A stretch of 64,000 nt of DNA from contig NZ_OY782854.1 in NCBI RefSeq assembly GCF_963678425.1, forward strand, positions 792,478 to 856,477, in the 5' to 3' direction. This document shows positions 53,763 to 63,808 of the stretch, in pieces. The notes under the pieces are model-generated. The model was not told the origin of the DNA, did no database searches, and saw only the letters and a program-made list of their open reading frames with translations. The translations under genes and the position numbers were made by a program. Source of the stretch: an uncultured Bacteroides sp. GTDB taxonomy: Bacteria; Bacteroidota; Bacteroidia; Bacteroidales; Bacteroidaceae. The first letter of the stretch is position 1. Each line of letters begins with the position of its first letter.

Positions 53763-56648
53763 ATGAGAAAAATCATGTTATCAGCAATACTTGGTGTTTT
53801 GTTGGGCGGAGAAGTACATGCTCAACTTTCAGAATCTCTTAATGTAAAAGAGTACAAATTAAGTAATGGCCTTTCTGTATGGCTAAATGAAGATCATTCT
53901 CAGCCTAAGATTTCTGGAGCAGTTGTAGTAAAAGCAGGATCAAAAGATTGCCCTAATACAGGTATTGCTCATTATTTTGAGCACATGATGTTCAAAGGAA
54001 CAGATAGGATAGGCACAACGAACTACCAGGCTGAGAAGGTCCTGCTAGATTCAATAGCCCTGAAATATGATGAACTTGCAAAAACAAAGGATAAGCTGAA
54101 ACGTGGACAAATACAGAAAGAGATAAATGCGTTGAGTATTCGTTCAGCTGAATATGCTATTCCTAATGAGTTCAGTCGTCTTATATCCAGATATGGAGGT
54201 AGCAAACTGAATGCTGGTACTTCTTATGATTGTACTATTTACCATAATATATTTTCTCCTCAGTATATTAACCAATGGGCTGAGATAAATAGTGAACGTT
54301 TAATTAATCCGGTTTTTCGTTTATTTCAAAGTGAATTGGAAACAGTTTACGAAGAAAAGAACATGTATAACGACGTTATGGGTTATCAGGCTTTTGAAAA
54401 AGCAATTGAACGTTTTGCAGCTCCCCATCCTTATGCTTATCCTATAGTTGGTAGTACGGAAAACCTGAAAAATCCAAAGCTCTCTGAGATGAGGCAGTTT
54501 TTTGAAGATTATTACGTTGCAGGTAATATGGGATTAATTCTAAGTGGTGATTTTAATACGGACGAAATTCTTCCTGTTCTGGAAAAAAACTTTTCGAGGA
54601 TAAGAAAGGGAGAAGCGCCTCAGAGAGAGATAATTCAACCTAAGCCTTTTAAAGGCATGGAAGAGTTTAAAGTAAAATTCCCAATTCCTATTATTAAAAT
54701 GTTAGCCATAGGTTGGCGCGGTGTTCCTGCCAATCATCCGGATGAGGTCGCACTTCGTATTGCTGTAGGGCTTTTGAATAACGAGAATGGTACGGGATAT
54801 CTGGATAAACTAACTGTTGAAGGGAAAGTGATGAAGACTATGGCAATGAGTGGCAGTTTGAACGAAGCCGGAGTTGTTGGAGTTGTTGCTGTACCTAAAA
54901 TCTTATTTCAATCCTATGGAAAAGCTAAAAAACTAGTGATGCATGAGGTGGAAAGAGTAAAAAACGGAGATTTCTCAGATGAATCGTTTAATAGTTTGAA
55001 ACTGGAGCAGATGAGAAATTACGAGAAAGACTTGGAAAATATAGACTCCCGTACTCAGAAGATGTTGACTCTTTACTCCCAAGGAAAAAGTTGGAATGAT
55101 TATCTGAATGAAGTGAAGGAGATTGATGCTCTAAATAAAGAAGATGTGGTTAAAGTTGCTAATAAGTATTTTACTGATAACTATCTTCAGATAACCAAGA
55201 AAACAGGAAACTATCCTAAAAACAATCTTACCAAGCCAAATTTTGCACCTATAATTCCTAAGAATACTGAGGCGAAATCGGACTATGCTAAGAATTTGGA
55301 GAAAGTGAATACGTTAGAAGCTCACCCTCGTTTTCTTGATTTTAAGAATGATGCAAAAGTAATTCAACTTGCTCCTAAAGCTGTTCTTTATGCAATGGCT
55401 AATCCTGTGAATGACATCTTTACTTTAAATTTAGAGTATGGCAAAGGAACCTTTGAATCAAAGCTATTGTCTCCAATGAGTGATTATCTTCCCCTTTTGG
55501 GAACCGACTCTCTATCCTATAATCAATTTCGGGAAAGATTACAAAACTTAGGAAGTACCTTGGCTTTTTCGGCAGAAAATGATAAATTTACTATTCAGAT
55601 ATCTGGCTTTGATAAGAATTTCAATGAGACTCTTTCTTTGATCGCCGATTTCATGAGGCGTGTAAAAGCCGATTCTAAAAAGATGAAACAGGTCGTTGAT
55701 GATGCAAAGCTGAGGTATAAAGCAATAAAGCGATCACCTGATGAACTGGCTGATGCGTTACTAAATAAAGTTCGTTATGGTGATAAATCGGAATATTTAA
55801 ATCGTCTGTCAGTTTCTGAAACTAAGAAATTGAAAGGTGAAGATCTGATAGCCGAATTTCATGCAATTAAAAAGGTTGAATGCAATATGCATTATTGTGG
55901 CAATTTGCCTACCAGCGTTGTAGCTGCTCAGATAATAAAAAGTATTACTCCAGAAGAAATAACCATTGCGTCAAATGCTCCAGTCTACAGGGAATCCAAG
56001 ACATATACTAAACCAACGGTTTATTTTATAGATGCTCCAAAATCTTCTCAAAGTATTGTGGCTGGTTATATTCAGGGAGGAGTTAATAATGATGATTCTT
56101 CCCGTTATGCTTCTGCATTATTTAATAATTACTTTGGTGGGAGTATGAGTTCTATTGTTTTTCAACAAATCAGAGAATTCCGTTCTCTTGCATATCGGGT
56201 TCAGGCAACATATAAACTTCCTTTATATAAGTACAAAGATAAAAATGGTCAACTTTTGGCTTTATTTTCTACTCAGTGTGATAAAACAACTGATGCGATG
56301 GGAGTACTCGATTCTTTGATTAAACAAATGCCAGTAAACAAAGAGAAGGTTGAAACTGCCCGGCAAGATGTAGTGAACAATGCAAATAATCAATATCCGT
56401 CTTTTCGTGAACGCTCTTCTAAAATTGCATCCTTAATAAAAGATGGGTATATATCTGATCCAAACAAAGAACTTATAGCTGGTGTGGCTAATATGGATAT
56501 AAAGGATATTGTAGACTTCTACAACCGGAATGTAAAAGGACAAGTAATCTCTTATATGGTCATTGGTAATGCGAAGAAGATAGATATGAAGAAGCTTGAA
56601 GCTTTTGGTCATATTGTAAAGGTGAAAGCAAAAGAGGTTTATAAATAA
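53763..56648 (+). CDS. Periplasmic M16-family zinc peptidase, double length
   Basis: A 961-residue exported protein (signal peptide ending VHAQ) with two M16 halves. The first carries the inverted zinc motif HxxEH in HYFEHMMFKGT near residue 70, with the downstream Glu in FQSELETVYEEKN about 125 residues later because of a helical insert (SIALKYDELAKTKDKL and following). The second half (from about residue 520) has lost the zinc site, as usual in pitrilysin-type fused enzymes, but keeps the RxxY-like region (QQIREFRSLAYRVQATY). It degrades peptides in the envelope. Its end is 28 bases from the ISL3 element. Confidence 0.92.
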   Translation: MRKIMLSAILGVLLGGEVHAQLSESLNVKEYKLSNGLSVWLNEDHSQPKISGAVVVKAGSKDCPNTGIAHYFEHMMFKGTDRIGTTNYQAEKVLLDSIALKYDELAKTKDKLKRGQIQKEINALSIRSAEYAIPNEFSRLISRYGGSKLNAGTSYDCTIYHNIFSPQYINQWAEINSERLINPVFRLFQSELETVYEEKNMYNDVMGYQAFEKAIERFAAPHPYAYPIVGSTENLKNPKLSEMRQFFEDYYVAGNMGLILSGDFNTDEILPVLEKNFSRIRKGEAPQREIIQPKPFKGMEEFKVKFPIPIIKMLAIGWRGVPANHPDEVALRIAVGLLNNENGTGYLDKLTVEGKVMKTMAMSGSLNEAGVVGVVAVPKILFQSYGKAKKLVMHEVERVKNGDFSDESFNSLKLEQMRNYEKDLENIDSRTQKMLTLYSQGKSWNDYLNEVKEIDALNKEDVVKVANKYFTDNYLQITKKTGNYPKNNLTKPNFAPIIPKNTEAKSDYAKNLEKVNTLEAHPRFLDFKNDAKVIQLAPKAVLYAMANPVNDIFTLNLEYGKGTFESKLLSPMSDYLPLLGTDSLSYNQFRERLQNLGSTLAFSAENDKFTIQISGFDKNFNETLSLIADFMRRVKADSKKMKQVVDDAKLRYKAIKRSPDELADALLNKVRYGDKSEYLNRLSVSETKKLKGEDLIAEFHAIKKVECNMHYCGNLPTSVVAAQIIKSITPEEITIASNAPVYRESKTYTKPTVYFIDAPKSSQSIVAGYIQGGVNNDDSSRYASALFNNYFGGSMSSIVFQQIREFRSLAYRVQATYKLPLYKYKDKNGQLLALFSTQCDKTTDAMGVLDSLIKQMPVNKEKVETARQDVVNNANNQYPSFRERSSKIASLIKDGYISDPNKELIAGVANMDIKDIVDFYNRNVKGQVISYMVIGNAKKIDMKKLEAFGHIVKVKAKEVYK

Positions 56649-56676
56649 ATGTTGTTTTAGTTTTCAGATCGAGAAA

Positions 56677-58652
56677 GGTTCTTCGTCACTTTAGGTGCAA
56701 GCTATTAGGTTTTAAACGCAATGAGTTTGACATTAAGTAGTCTATAGCTTGCCCTATTAAACATCTGCCTTTTGATGGCCTTTATTTTATTGACAGTTCC
56801 TTCCAAGAGTCCGTTGTTCAAATAAATATCCATTGCATTTTGCACCGCTTGTTGGTCTGCTTTTATTCCACAAGCAAATGCCCTCATAGCTTTTGAATCA
56901 GATTCCATAGCCTGTTTTATCCAATTTTCCAGAGACCATTGCCTGAGATTTCCATTTATCATTTCCTTGAATCTCAATCCTAATGTTACAACCTGTTTTA
57001 TTGATGGATTCTTCAATAGATCAGTAAGACTTTGCACGGCGGATTCCCCTTTCAATATAAATCTCCGTATGCTCCTTATTGATGCGTGTTTTTTGTTTTT
57101 CCTTTCAGCTATATTTTTGTTATATTTCCTGACTTCCTGTTGTTCTTGCTTTATTTTGTTTCTGATTCCTATCGTGGCAGCCGAGATTGCAATCGCATCC
57201 ATTTTGCCTTCCATTTTCTTCTTCAAATTCTTTATATCCGTACATCCATGGCTGATTTCCAAAGCCAGTTCATCGACATGTTTTAATATACTCTTTTGCT
57301 GCGCAGACATATAATCCTTGCCTGTATGGTGACGTACCAAACGCCAGATAACCAGTGAATGCACTCCTAATTGGCGGGCTGTTTCTGAAATGCTCATTCC
57401 TTTTCTGATAAGGCTATCTGCTTGCACAAACAGGTTCAGTTTATGTCGATGTCTGGCATCCCCCAGGCCATAAAGAGCTTCCATGATTTTGGTTCTGCAT
57501 TCTTCCGTGGAGGGATAAGAATAAGTTTGCTTATGCACACTTAGCCGGAATAATGAGGCTATTTCTTCCGTCAGAGCATCCACCAGATTCTTTATCAAAT
57601 GGAATCTGTCACAGATTTGGGTAACACCGGGTAGGATACGATTAATAGCTTCAACAAAGTTTCGCCCCCGGTCTCGGGTTATATATTGTATCTGAGGATT
57701 ATCTCGCAAGAACTGCTCTAATTCATCCCCCTCCCGGCAAGGAAGTACTGCAATGGGACGATGGGTCATCTGGTCTACAATAACACTCCCATAGATATGC
57801 CCTTTCTTCTGTGCAAAGTCATCTATACCTATAGCCACAGGTAGAGAATTACTACTTTTTGAGGGCAATTTCTTGTGAGCACTCCGTAGACAGGCAGATT
57901 GACTGCAGAAGATGTTCTGCTCGTGTAAAAGCTCACTGGCAGTACGGGATGTGACTTTTAGAGATACTTCACGGATACGTTCTTCTACCTCCAGAGTGTT
58001 GCGGCCATAGGGAGAAGCCATGCAGGAATGGTCCTCACTAAAGACCTTGCGGAGACAATGCTCATTTCGACAACGAAATTTGCGGGTTTTGACCAATAGA
58101 GTCAGGGGATGATTAAATATTTCTGAGCCCTGAAGTTGGCGTATATAGTGCCCATGTAAGCTTTGACTCAAACAACCACAGGCCGGACAGCGGCTACTAT
58201 TAGAGTTACGGGACAATTCTACAGTGTACGATTTCCCACTTATAGAGACTCTATCCTGGCGATAATGGGGAATATGAAGTTTAAAAGATATAGTTGATTT
58301 CTTTTTGTTAACATTGACGTAAATAGGCTTATTTGTAGTAACTTTGCCAACTGTAGATATGCTTTGATTCATTGGAGTCTTGATGCTTTGGTCAGCTTAA
58401 AGATACTAATTTTCAAGCATATCTACAACTTTTAAAACACCTTATTATCTGATAATCAGATATATACAAATATTTAAGTGGCTTAATTTTAGAGGTTGTT
58501 AGAAATTTCTATAGAACTTCCCTTTATCACGACTTTTGACAATATCATGACTTTAGATAACGGGGTATAATATTCAAGATAGAAAAACATTTGAAATGCC
58601 TATGAATAAAGACTTTTATCTGAATAGCTTGCACCTAAAGTGACGAAGAACC
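56677..58652. mobile_element. ISL3-family insertion sequence
   Basis: Perfect 30-bp terminal inverted repeats at 56677-56706 and 58623-58652 (beginning GGTTCTTCGTCACTTTAGGT) enclose one transposase gene on the minus strand; 1,976 bp in all. The 8 bases on the two sides (TCGAGAAA and ACAAAAAA) are not the direct repeat expected for this family, so the copy was probably moved or flanking DNA was lost. It sits just past the M16 gene. Confidence 0.93.
56705..58372 (-). CDS. ISL3-family transposase
   Basis: A 555-residue DDE transposase with the ISL3 domain order: N-terminal zinc finger (CPACGCLSQSLHGHYIRQL and CRNEHCLRKVFSE), a helix-turn-helix (SRTASELLHEQNIFCS), then the DDE catalytic core starting with IGIDDFAQKKGHIYGSV and DRGRNFVEAI, DRFHLIKN, and late NGLLEGTVNKIKAIKRQMFNRA. 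Full length for the family (about 400-560). The stop lies within the left inverted repeat. Confidence 0.95.
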   Translation of the reverse strand: MNQSISTVGKVTTNKPIYVNVNKKKSTISFKLHIPHYRQDRVSISGKSYTVELSRNSNSSRCPACGCLSQSLHGHYIRQLQGSEIFNHPLTLLVKTRKFRCRNEHCLRKVFSEDHSCMASPYGRNTLEVEERIREVSLKVTSRTASELLHEQNIFCSQSACLRSAHKKLPSKSSNSLPVAIGIDDFAQKKGHIYGSVIVDQMTHRPIAVLPCREGDELEQFLRDNPQIQYITRDRGRNFVEAINRILPGVTQICDRFHLIKNLVDALTEEIASLFRLSVHKQTYSYPSTEECRTKIMEALYGLGDARHRHKLNLFVQADSLIRKGMSISETARQLGVHSLVIWRLVRHHTGKDYMSAQQKSILKHVDELALEISHGCTDIKNLKKKMEGKMDAIAISAATIGIRNKIKQEQQEVRKYNKNIAERKNKKHASIRSIRRFILKGESAVQSLTDLLKNPSIKQVVTLGLRFKEMINGNLRQWSLENWIKQAMESDSKAMRAFACGIKADQQAVQNAMDIYLNNGLLEGTVNKIKAIKRQMFNRASYRLLNVKLIAFKT

Positions 58653-58840
58653 ACAAAAAAATATTTTTATCCCTCACTCCCTCACTATTCAATGTAACCG
58701 GCTAAATAATAATTGATTACGCCGTGATGGTTCACTTTTATCCACCACGGAAACGTCACGAAAAGGGTAAGCGTCTCCGCGATACCATCTTGTCCGTGAT
58801 GATTTAGCCTTTTATCTTTGTCTTCCAAAAAAGAAGAAAG

Positions 58841-59245
58841 ATGAAATCATCCGAACTATACACAAAAACGATAGAAGGCTACAAGCAGGAAATTAGTGTC
58901 AGTCTTATTACTTTGCATGATTACTGTAAAACACATCATATAAATTATAAGGGTATTCAACTCTGGATGTCCAGAAATTCAATTACTGTAGCCCAGTTGA
59001 AAAGAGAAATCACTGTGCATTCTGATTCTCCTTCAGATTTTCCGGTTGTCCAAACAGAATCAGGGCAACGGATTTATCCTCTATCTTTTCAGACAGCGGG
59101 AGTTCAAAAAGAAGACATCCGTAAGAACACTTATTCATGCGTGAAAGGAGTGAATATCACTTTCCCGGACGGAGTGATTGTTTCGATTAAAGAGATAACC
59201 CAGGAAGATCTTAATAAATTTATTCTTTCATATAATACCCATTAA
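58841..59245 (+). CDS. tnpA: IS66 accessory protein TnpA
   Basis: A 134-residue IS66 accessory protein with an N-terminal helix-turn-helix (SLITLHDYCKTHHINYKGIQ) that should bind the element's ends. It precedes tnpB by 4 bases. Differs from the second copy only at residue 4 (Ser versus Phe). Confidence 0.9.
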   Translation: MKSSELYTKTIEGYKQEISVSLITLHDYCKTHHINYKGIQLWMSRNSITVAQLKREITVHSDSPSDFPVVQTESGQRIYPLSFQTAGVQKEDIRKNTYSCVKGVNITFPDGVIVSIKEITQEDLNKFILSYNTH

Positions 59246-59249
59246 TAGT

Positions 59250-59609
59250 ATGTTTGCACTTACAGAATCCATGAGCTACTTTCTCTGTCCTCACTATGTG
59301 GACATGCGAAAAGGTATCTACTCTTTGTACCAGTTGGTAAAGTCAGACATGAAACGGAACCCGCTATCGGGAGAGGTTTTTCTGTTTGTAGGTAAGAACA
59401 GAGAGTCAATCAAGATCCTACACTGGGAGAACGGAGGTTTTGTTTTATATCAGAAGAAACTTGAAAGAGGCACTTTTGAGATACCCCGTTTTAATCCTTC
59501 CAGTGGTCAGTATGAGATGAAATGGACGACGTTCGTTCTGATAATGGAGGGCGTCTGCATCCGTTCCGTAAAGTACAGGAAACGATTCTATGCAGATTTA
59601 ATACGTTGA
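59250..59609 (+). CDS. tnpB: IS66 accessory protein TnpB (Orf2)
   Basis: 119 residues with the TnpB signature region MRKGIYSLYQLVKSDMKRNP, GEVFLFVGKNRESIKILHWE and GGFVLYQKKLERGTFE. Needed with TnpC for IS66 transposition in related elements. The second copy has Cys in place of Arg in EIPRFNPSS. Confidence 0.93.
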   Translation: MFALTESMSYFLCPHYVDMRKGIYSLYQLVKSDMKRNPLSGEVFLFVGKNRESIKILHWENGGFVLYQKKLERGTFEIPRFNPSSGQYEMKWTTFVLIMEGVCIRSVKYRKRFYADLIR

Positions 59610-59682
59610 TATACAAATATATAGATAAGCAATAACCTTTATTTTTCTTGGTAATCCTAACAATTATTCGTACCTTTAAGGC

Positions 59683-61275
59683 ATGAATTACAAACGGATT
59701 GTTGAACTATTAGAAGATCAGCTCAGACTTTCTTCCGAAAGAGAAAAGGTTCTGCTGGAGCAAAATAGGCAGCAGTCTGCACAACTTCAGCAGCAGTCTG
59801 CGCAGATAGAAAGGCTATCTGTACAGACTGCTATTCTAACCGATACGGTCCGTTCATTGGAAGAATCCCTTCTTCAGAAGAAAGGCGACATACAAGTGCT
59901 GACCGGTAAGAACCGGGGACTGGGCAAACTCTTGTCCAACAAATCAGAAAAGATATTTCCTCAAATCAAAGAGGAGGATAAAGTGGAAGAAAAGCCTCGT
60001 CCGTCACTGAAAGAACGTGGTAACAACAATGCCAAACGTAAAGAGTATTTTGATCTGAAAACCATTATTGATGAGGTTTACCCCAATGATCCCGGCTTTG
60101 ATAAGGAAAAATCCAAAATCATTAGTTATGTGGATTCTATCCGGTATGAATACATCCCACCTCAGTTTGTCAAACACATCTACCGACAGTACAACTGTTT
60201 GTTTAATGAGAAGATGTATACCGCAAAAGCGCCAAGAACTCCGCTGCAGAACTCTAACTACGACGGTTCTTTCATGGCTGGAATACTACAACTCAGATAC
60301 ATCTACTCCATGCCCGTTGAACGAATCATCAAATTGTTTGGCGAGCAGGGATTTGAATTGAACAAAGCTACAGCTCACTCCCTGATTAAGAAATCCGCCT
60401 GGATGCTGGATCGTTTGGATGAAGTCTTAAGAAAAACGATTCTTGAGGACAGTTACCTTTGTATGGATGAAAGCTACTATACCGTACTGACTCCAGAGAA
60501 AAACGAAAAAGGGAAAGGTGTTCGCAAAGGCTATATATGGGCAGCTCTTGCAAATCAAAAGAAACTCATACAATACTTTTATGAAAAGGGTTCCCGCTCA
60601 CGCGAAGTTCTGACCAATTATATCGGGGAAGAGTACAAAGGAGCCATCCAATCGGACGGACTTATAGATTATAAAATCCTTGAAACTGATGAATATCCCG
60701 ATATAATAAGACTTTCCTGCTTTCAACACTGCAAGCGTAAGTTCCTGGATATTGAAGCAGATAAGGATGCCACTCAAATAATAGATGTGATCAATAAGCT
60801 TTATAGGAAAGAGCATAAAATAGGGAAGCACTGGAAACCCGACAGGATATTAGAATACAGAAAAAAGTATGCCCCACCCATATTAAAGGAACTCAAAAGA
60901 AAACTCTTAAAAATACAATCCAATCCTTCCATGCTTCCAAAGAGCCCACTCTCGAAGGCGATTAATTATACCCTGAACGAGTATGACGCATTGTGCAATT
61001 ATATAGACAGACCAGAATATGCCCTTGATAATAATGCCATAGAACGATACATGAGGTACATAAGCTTAAGCAGGAAGAACTCTCTGTTTTGCGGAAGCCA
61101 CGACGGAGCAAAGAGAACAGCACTGCTTTACTCACTGGCTTGCTCATGCAGGCTAAATGGAATAAACACGTTCGAATACTTTACGGATATATTAAACCGG
61201 ATGGCTTATATCAATCCCAATGCATCCGATGAAGTTTATCAGAAACTACTTCCGAATTCCTGGACAAAAGAATAA
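59683..61275 (+). CDS. tnpC: IS66 transposase TnpC
   Basis: A 530-residue transposase: N-terminal Gln-rich coiled coil (about 20-70), a KSEKIFPQIKEEDKV segment, and the DDE core with MDESYYTVL near residue 265, IQSDGLIDYKI near 325 and ending NAIERYMRYISLSRKNSLFC, which contains the family's terminal catalytic Glu. Full length. 73 bases after tnpB. Confidence 0.95.
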   Translation: MNYKRIVELLEDQLRLSSEREKVLLEQNRQQSAQLQQQSAQIERLSVQTAILTDTVRSLEESLLQKKGDIQVLTGKNRGLGKLLSNKSEKIFPQIKEEDKVEEKPRPSLKERGNNNAKRKEYFDLKTIIDEVYPNDPGFDKEKSKIISYVDSIRYEYIPPQFVKHIYRQYNCLFNEKMYTAKAPRTPLQNSNYDGSFMAGILQLRYIYSMPVERIIKLFGEQGFELNKATAHSLIKKSAWMLDRLDEVLRKTILEDSYLCMDESYYTVLTPEKNEKGKGVRKGYIWAALANQKKLIQYFYEKGSRSREVLTNYIGEEYKGAIQSDGLIDYKILETDEYPDIIRLSCFQHCKRKFLDIEADKDATQIIDVINKLYRKEHKIGKHWKPDRILEYRKKYAPPILKELKRKLLKIQSNPSMLPKSPLSKAINYTLNEYDALCNYIDRPEYALDNNAIERYMRYISLSRKNSLFCGSHDGAKRTALLYSLACSCRLNGINTFEYFTDILNRMAYINPNASDEVYQKLLPNSWTKE

Positions 61276-61396
61276 ACCTACTATAAGCCCAGAAAATATT
61301 CTATAGGGTATCGCAGAGACGCTTACGCAATAAATGATGTGAAATCGTTAGGGTATGTCTTGTCCTAAATAGGGTTGACTTCTAAATAAAAAGATT

Positions 61397-61798
61397 ATGA
61401 AAAAAGAAGTTTACAAGCCGCATCCCGGTAAAGCTTATCCTTTAGAGCTTCGTTTAGCAGTAGTTAAGGATTACCTTAGCGGTCATGGAAGTCAAAAAGA
61501 GTTAGGACGAAAATATAGATTGCCTTATCCTCGTATAATAGCGAATTGGGTTCGTACCTTTGGTGCTGATAATATAAATCTTCGTCCTGTTATGAAAGAT
61601 AAATCAAAAGCCAGGATTGTTACTGACAAGGAAAAGGCCTTGCGTAAGGAGAATCTCCTGTTAAGGCAAGAATTAGAACAAAAGAAAAAAGAGCTTAGAG
61701 ATTCTCAGATAAAGTCAAGTGCTTTGGATATGATGATTGATATAGCTGAATCCTCTTTAAATATCCAGATTAGAAAAAAATCTGGCACCAAACAGTGA
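61397..61798 (+). CDS. IS3-family OrfA
   Basis: 133 residues with a helix-turn-helix (SGHGSQKELGRKYRLPYPRI) and a leucine-zipper-like coiled coil (RKENLLLRQELEQKKKELRD). An A7 run at 61774-61780 is placed so that a -1 slip would continue into orfB without meeting a stop, which is how IS3 elements make the OrfAB transposase. The TGA overlaps the orfB GTG (GTGA at 61795-61798). Confidence 0.9.
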   Translation: MKKEVYKPHPGKAYPLELRLAVVKDYLSGHGSQKELGRKYRLPYPRIIANWVRTFGADNINLRPVMKDKSKARIVTDKEKALRKENLLLRQELEQKKKELRDSQIKSSALDMMIDIAESSLNIQIRKKSGTKQ

Positions 61799-62727
61799 AT
61801 CGGCTTCACCAGGCAGACAGTACAATTTCTGTATTGTCGCTTTGTGCATTGTTTGGCCACAGTAAACAAGCCTATTATAAAGCCTGGAGCTACCATTGTC
61901 ATGAACGACTGAAGTCTTCTGTCATACTGAAAATCGTAGAAGAAATCCGGCGTGATATGCATCATTTGGGAGGTCGTAAGCTACATCAGATAGTTATTGA
62001 AAGACTTCCTGAAGATCTATTTATAGGAAGAGATGCATTCTTTAATCTCTTACGTGATAACGGTTATCTGCTTCGTGGCAGGAGATCTCATCCGGTTACC
62101 ACAAACTCTTATCACCATTTTCATATCTATGAAAATCTTATTCAGGATTTCTCTCCTACAGCTCCCCATCAGCTTTATGTAAGTGACATTACTTATGTAG
62201 ATGGTCCTGATGGTTGTTTCTATTATCTAAGTCTGATAACAGATGCATATTCCCATAAGATTGTAGGCTGGTATTTGTCTGAAACATTAGAAATGAAAGG
62301 ACCTATAGAAGCTTTAAAAATGGCTTTGTCTAAGCTCCCTGAGGGGGCAAAACTGATTCATCATTCTGATCGCGGAGTACAATACTGCAGCGGGCCTTAT
62401 ATTAACCTTCTCAAAAGTGTAGTCAATGCAGATATCAGGATTAGCATGACTCAGAATGGAGATCCAAGGGAAAATGCAATAGCGGAGAGAGTGAATGGGA
62501 TATTAAAAACGGAATGGATTAATGATATGTCTTTTCAATCATTAGAGGATGCCCGTGTGAGGATAAAGAAGGTGATTAATTTGTATAATAATGAAAGGCC
62601 TCACAGCAGTATTCAAATGATGACGCCTGAACAGGCAAGCCATATGCAAGGTCCATTGGAAAGGAAATGGAAAAGCTATTATAAAAAAAGAGAGAATAAA
62701 GAATGCAATGATGGAAAATATCTTTAA
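61795..62727 (+). CDS. IS3-family OrfB (integrase core)
   Basis: 310 residues from GTG 61795, in the -1 frame relative to orfA. HTH_21-like N-terminal part (HHLGGRKLHQIVIERLPEDL), then the rve DDE core: YVSDITYVDGPDGCFYYLSL, LIHHSDRGVQYCSGPYINLL and the terminal Glu region QNGDPRENAIAERVNGILKTEW, which gives a complete D-D-E set. It is normally translated as an OrfAB fusion through frameshifting. Confidence 0.94.
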   Translation: MNRLHQADSTISVLSLCALFGHSKQAYYKAWSYHCHERLKSSVILKIVEEIRRDMHHLGGRKLHQIVIERLPEDLFIGRDAFFNLLRDNGYLLRGRRSHPVTTNSYHHFHIYENLIQDFSPTAPHQLYVSDITYVDGPDGCFYYLSLITDAYSHKIVGWYLSETLEMKGPIEALKMALSKLPEGAKLIHHSDRGVQYCSGPYINLLKSVVNADIRISMTQNGDPRENAIAERVNGILKTEWINDMSFQSLEDARVRIKKVINLYNNERPHSSIQMMTPEQASHMQGPLERKWKSYYKKRENKECNDGKYL

Positions 62728-62739
62728 TTTCGTGGACAA

Positions 62740-62777
62740 GGTTGTCTTCCTTGCGGCTAGCCGCAAGGAAGACAACC
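62740..62777. repeat. Perfect 38-bp palindrome
   Basis: Arms GGTTGTCTTCCTTGCGG and its complement meet around CTAG with no mismatch. It overlaps the likely right end of the IS3 element. The matching start of translations on both strands (SLRLAARKTT) is just the palindrome read twice. Confidence 0.85.
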
Positions 62778-62966
62778 TCTGACAGGATTAGAGTTGATAT
62801 ACATAATTATAGACAACCAATACTAGGATTATTAATAAACACAGTCAACAAGAATCAGGACGAGACAGTAGGCTTGAAAAGTGAGGTAAAAGGTAAGCGT
62901 CTCCGCGATACCATCTTGTCCGTGATGATTTAGCCTTTTATCTTTGTCTTCCAAAAAAGAAGAAAG

Positions 62967-63371
62967 ATGAAATCATTCGAACTATACACAAAAACGATAG
63001 AAGGCTACAAGCAGGAAATTAGTGTCAGTCTTATTACTTTGCATGATTACTGTAAAACACATCATATAAATTATAAGGGTATTCAACTCTGGATGTCCAG
63101 AAATTCAATTACTGTAGCCCAGTTGAAAAGAGAAATCACTGTGCATTCTGATTCTCCTTCAGATTTTCCGGTTGTCCAAACAGAATCAGGGCAACGGATT
63201 TATCCTCTATCTTTTCAGACAGCGGGAGTTCAAAAAGAAGACATCCGTAAGAACACTTATTCATGCGTGAAAGGAGTGAATATCACTTTCCCGGACGGAG
63301 TGATTGTTTCGATTAAAGAGATAACCCAGGAAGATCTTAATAAATTTATTCTTTCATATAATACCCATTAA
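62967..63371 (+). CDS. tnpA: IS66 TnpA, second copy
   Basis: 134 residues, identical to the protein at 58841 except Phe instead of Ser at position 4 (base 62977). Confidence 0.9.
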   Translation: MKSFELYTKTIEGYKQEISVSLITLHDYCKTHHINYKGIQLWMSRNSITVAQLKREITVHSDSPSDFPVVQTESGQRIYPLSFQTAGVQKEDIRKNTYSCVKGVNITFPDGVIVSIKEITQEDLNKFILSYNTH

Positions 63372-63375
63372 TAGT

Positions 63376-63735
63376 ATGTTTGCACTTACAGAATCCATGA
63401 GCTACTTTCTCTGTCCTCACTATGTGGACATGCGAAAAGGTATCTACTCTTTGTACCAGTTGGTAAAGTCAGACATGAAACGGAACCCGCTATCGGGAGA
63501 GGTTTTTCTGTTTGTAGGTAAGAACAGAGAGTCAATCAAGATCCTACACTGGGAGAACGGAGGTTTTGTTTTATATCAGAAGAAACTTGAAAGAGGCACT
63601 TTTGAGATACCCTGTTTTAATCCTTCCAGTGGTCAGTATGAGATGAAATGGACGACGTTCGTTCTGATAATGGAGGGCGTCTGCATCCGTTCCGTAAAGT
63701 ACAGGAAACGATTCTATGCAGATTTAATACGTTGA
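63376..63735 (+). CDS. tnpB: IS66 TnpB, second copy
   Basis: 119 residues, identical to the protein at 59250 except Cys for Arg in the EIPRFNPSS region (base 63613). Confidence 0.92.
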   Translation: MFALTESMSYFLCPHYVDMRKGIYSLYQLVKSDMKRNPLSGEVFLFVGKNRESIKILHWENGGFVLYQKKLERGTFEIPCFNPSSGQYEMKWTTFVLIMEGVCIRSVKYRKRFYADLIR

Positions 63736-63808
63736 TATACAAATATATAGATAAGCAATAACCTTTATTTTTCTTGGTAATCCTAACAATTATTCGTACC
63801 TTTAAGGC

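Larger units (their letters stand above)
58767..61326. mobile_element. IS66-family element, complete copy
   Basis: Bounded by inverted ends GTAAGCGTCTCCGCGATACC (58767) and its complement at 61307-61326 with one mismatch; 2,560 bp. It holds the standard three genes tnpA, tnpB and tnpC on the plus strand. The 8 bases flanking each end (CGAAAAGG, GCAATAAA) do not form the direct repeat normally made by IS66. The first ~1,100 bp recur almost unchanged from 62893. Confidence 0.93.
61356..62740. mobile_element. IS3-family element (approximate ends)
   Basis: Two overlapping frames orfA and orfB with IS3 content. The ends are approximate: the left end carries TGTCTTGTCC at 61356 and the right end the complement-like GGACAAGG near 62734-62741, a short imperfect match. 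It lies immediately after the first IS66 copy. No clear direct repeat was found. Confidence 0.75.

Noticed and set aside
56669..58660. Target-site duplication for the ISL3 element
   Set aside because: The 8 bases at each side do not match.
62742..62933. 63-codon frame on the plus strand and a matching one on the minus strand
   Set aside because: Both begin in the 38-bp palindrome, and the rest shows no family or codon bias.
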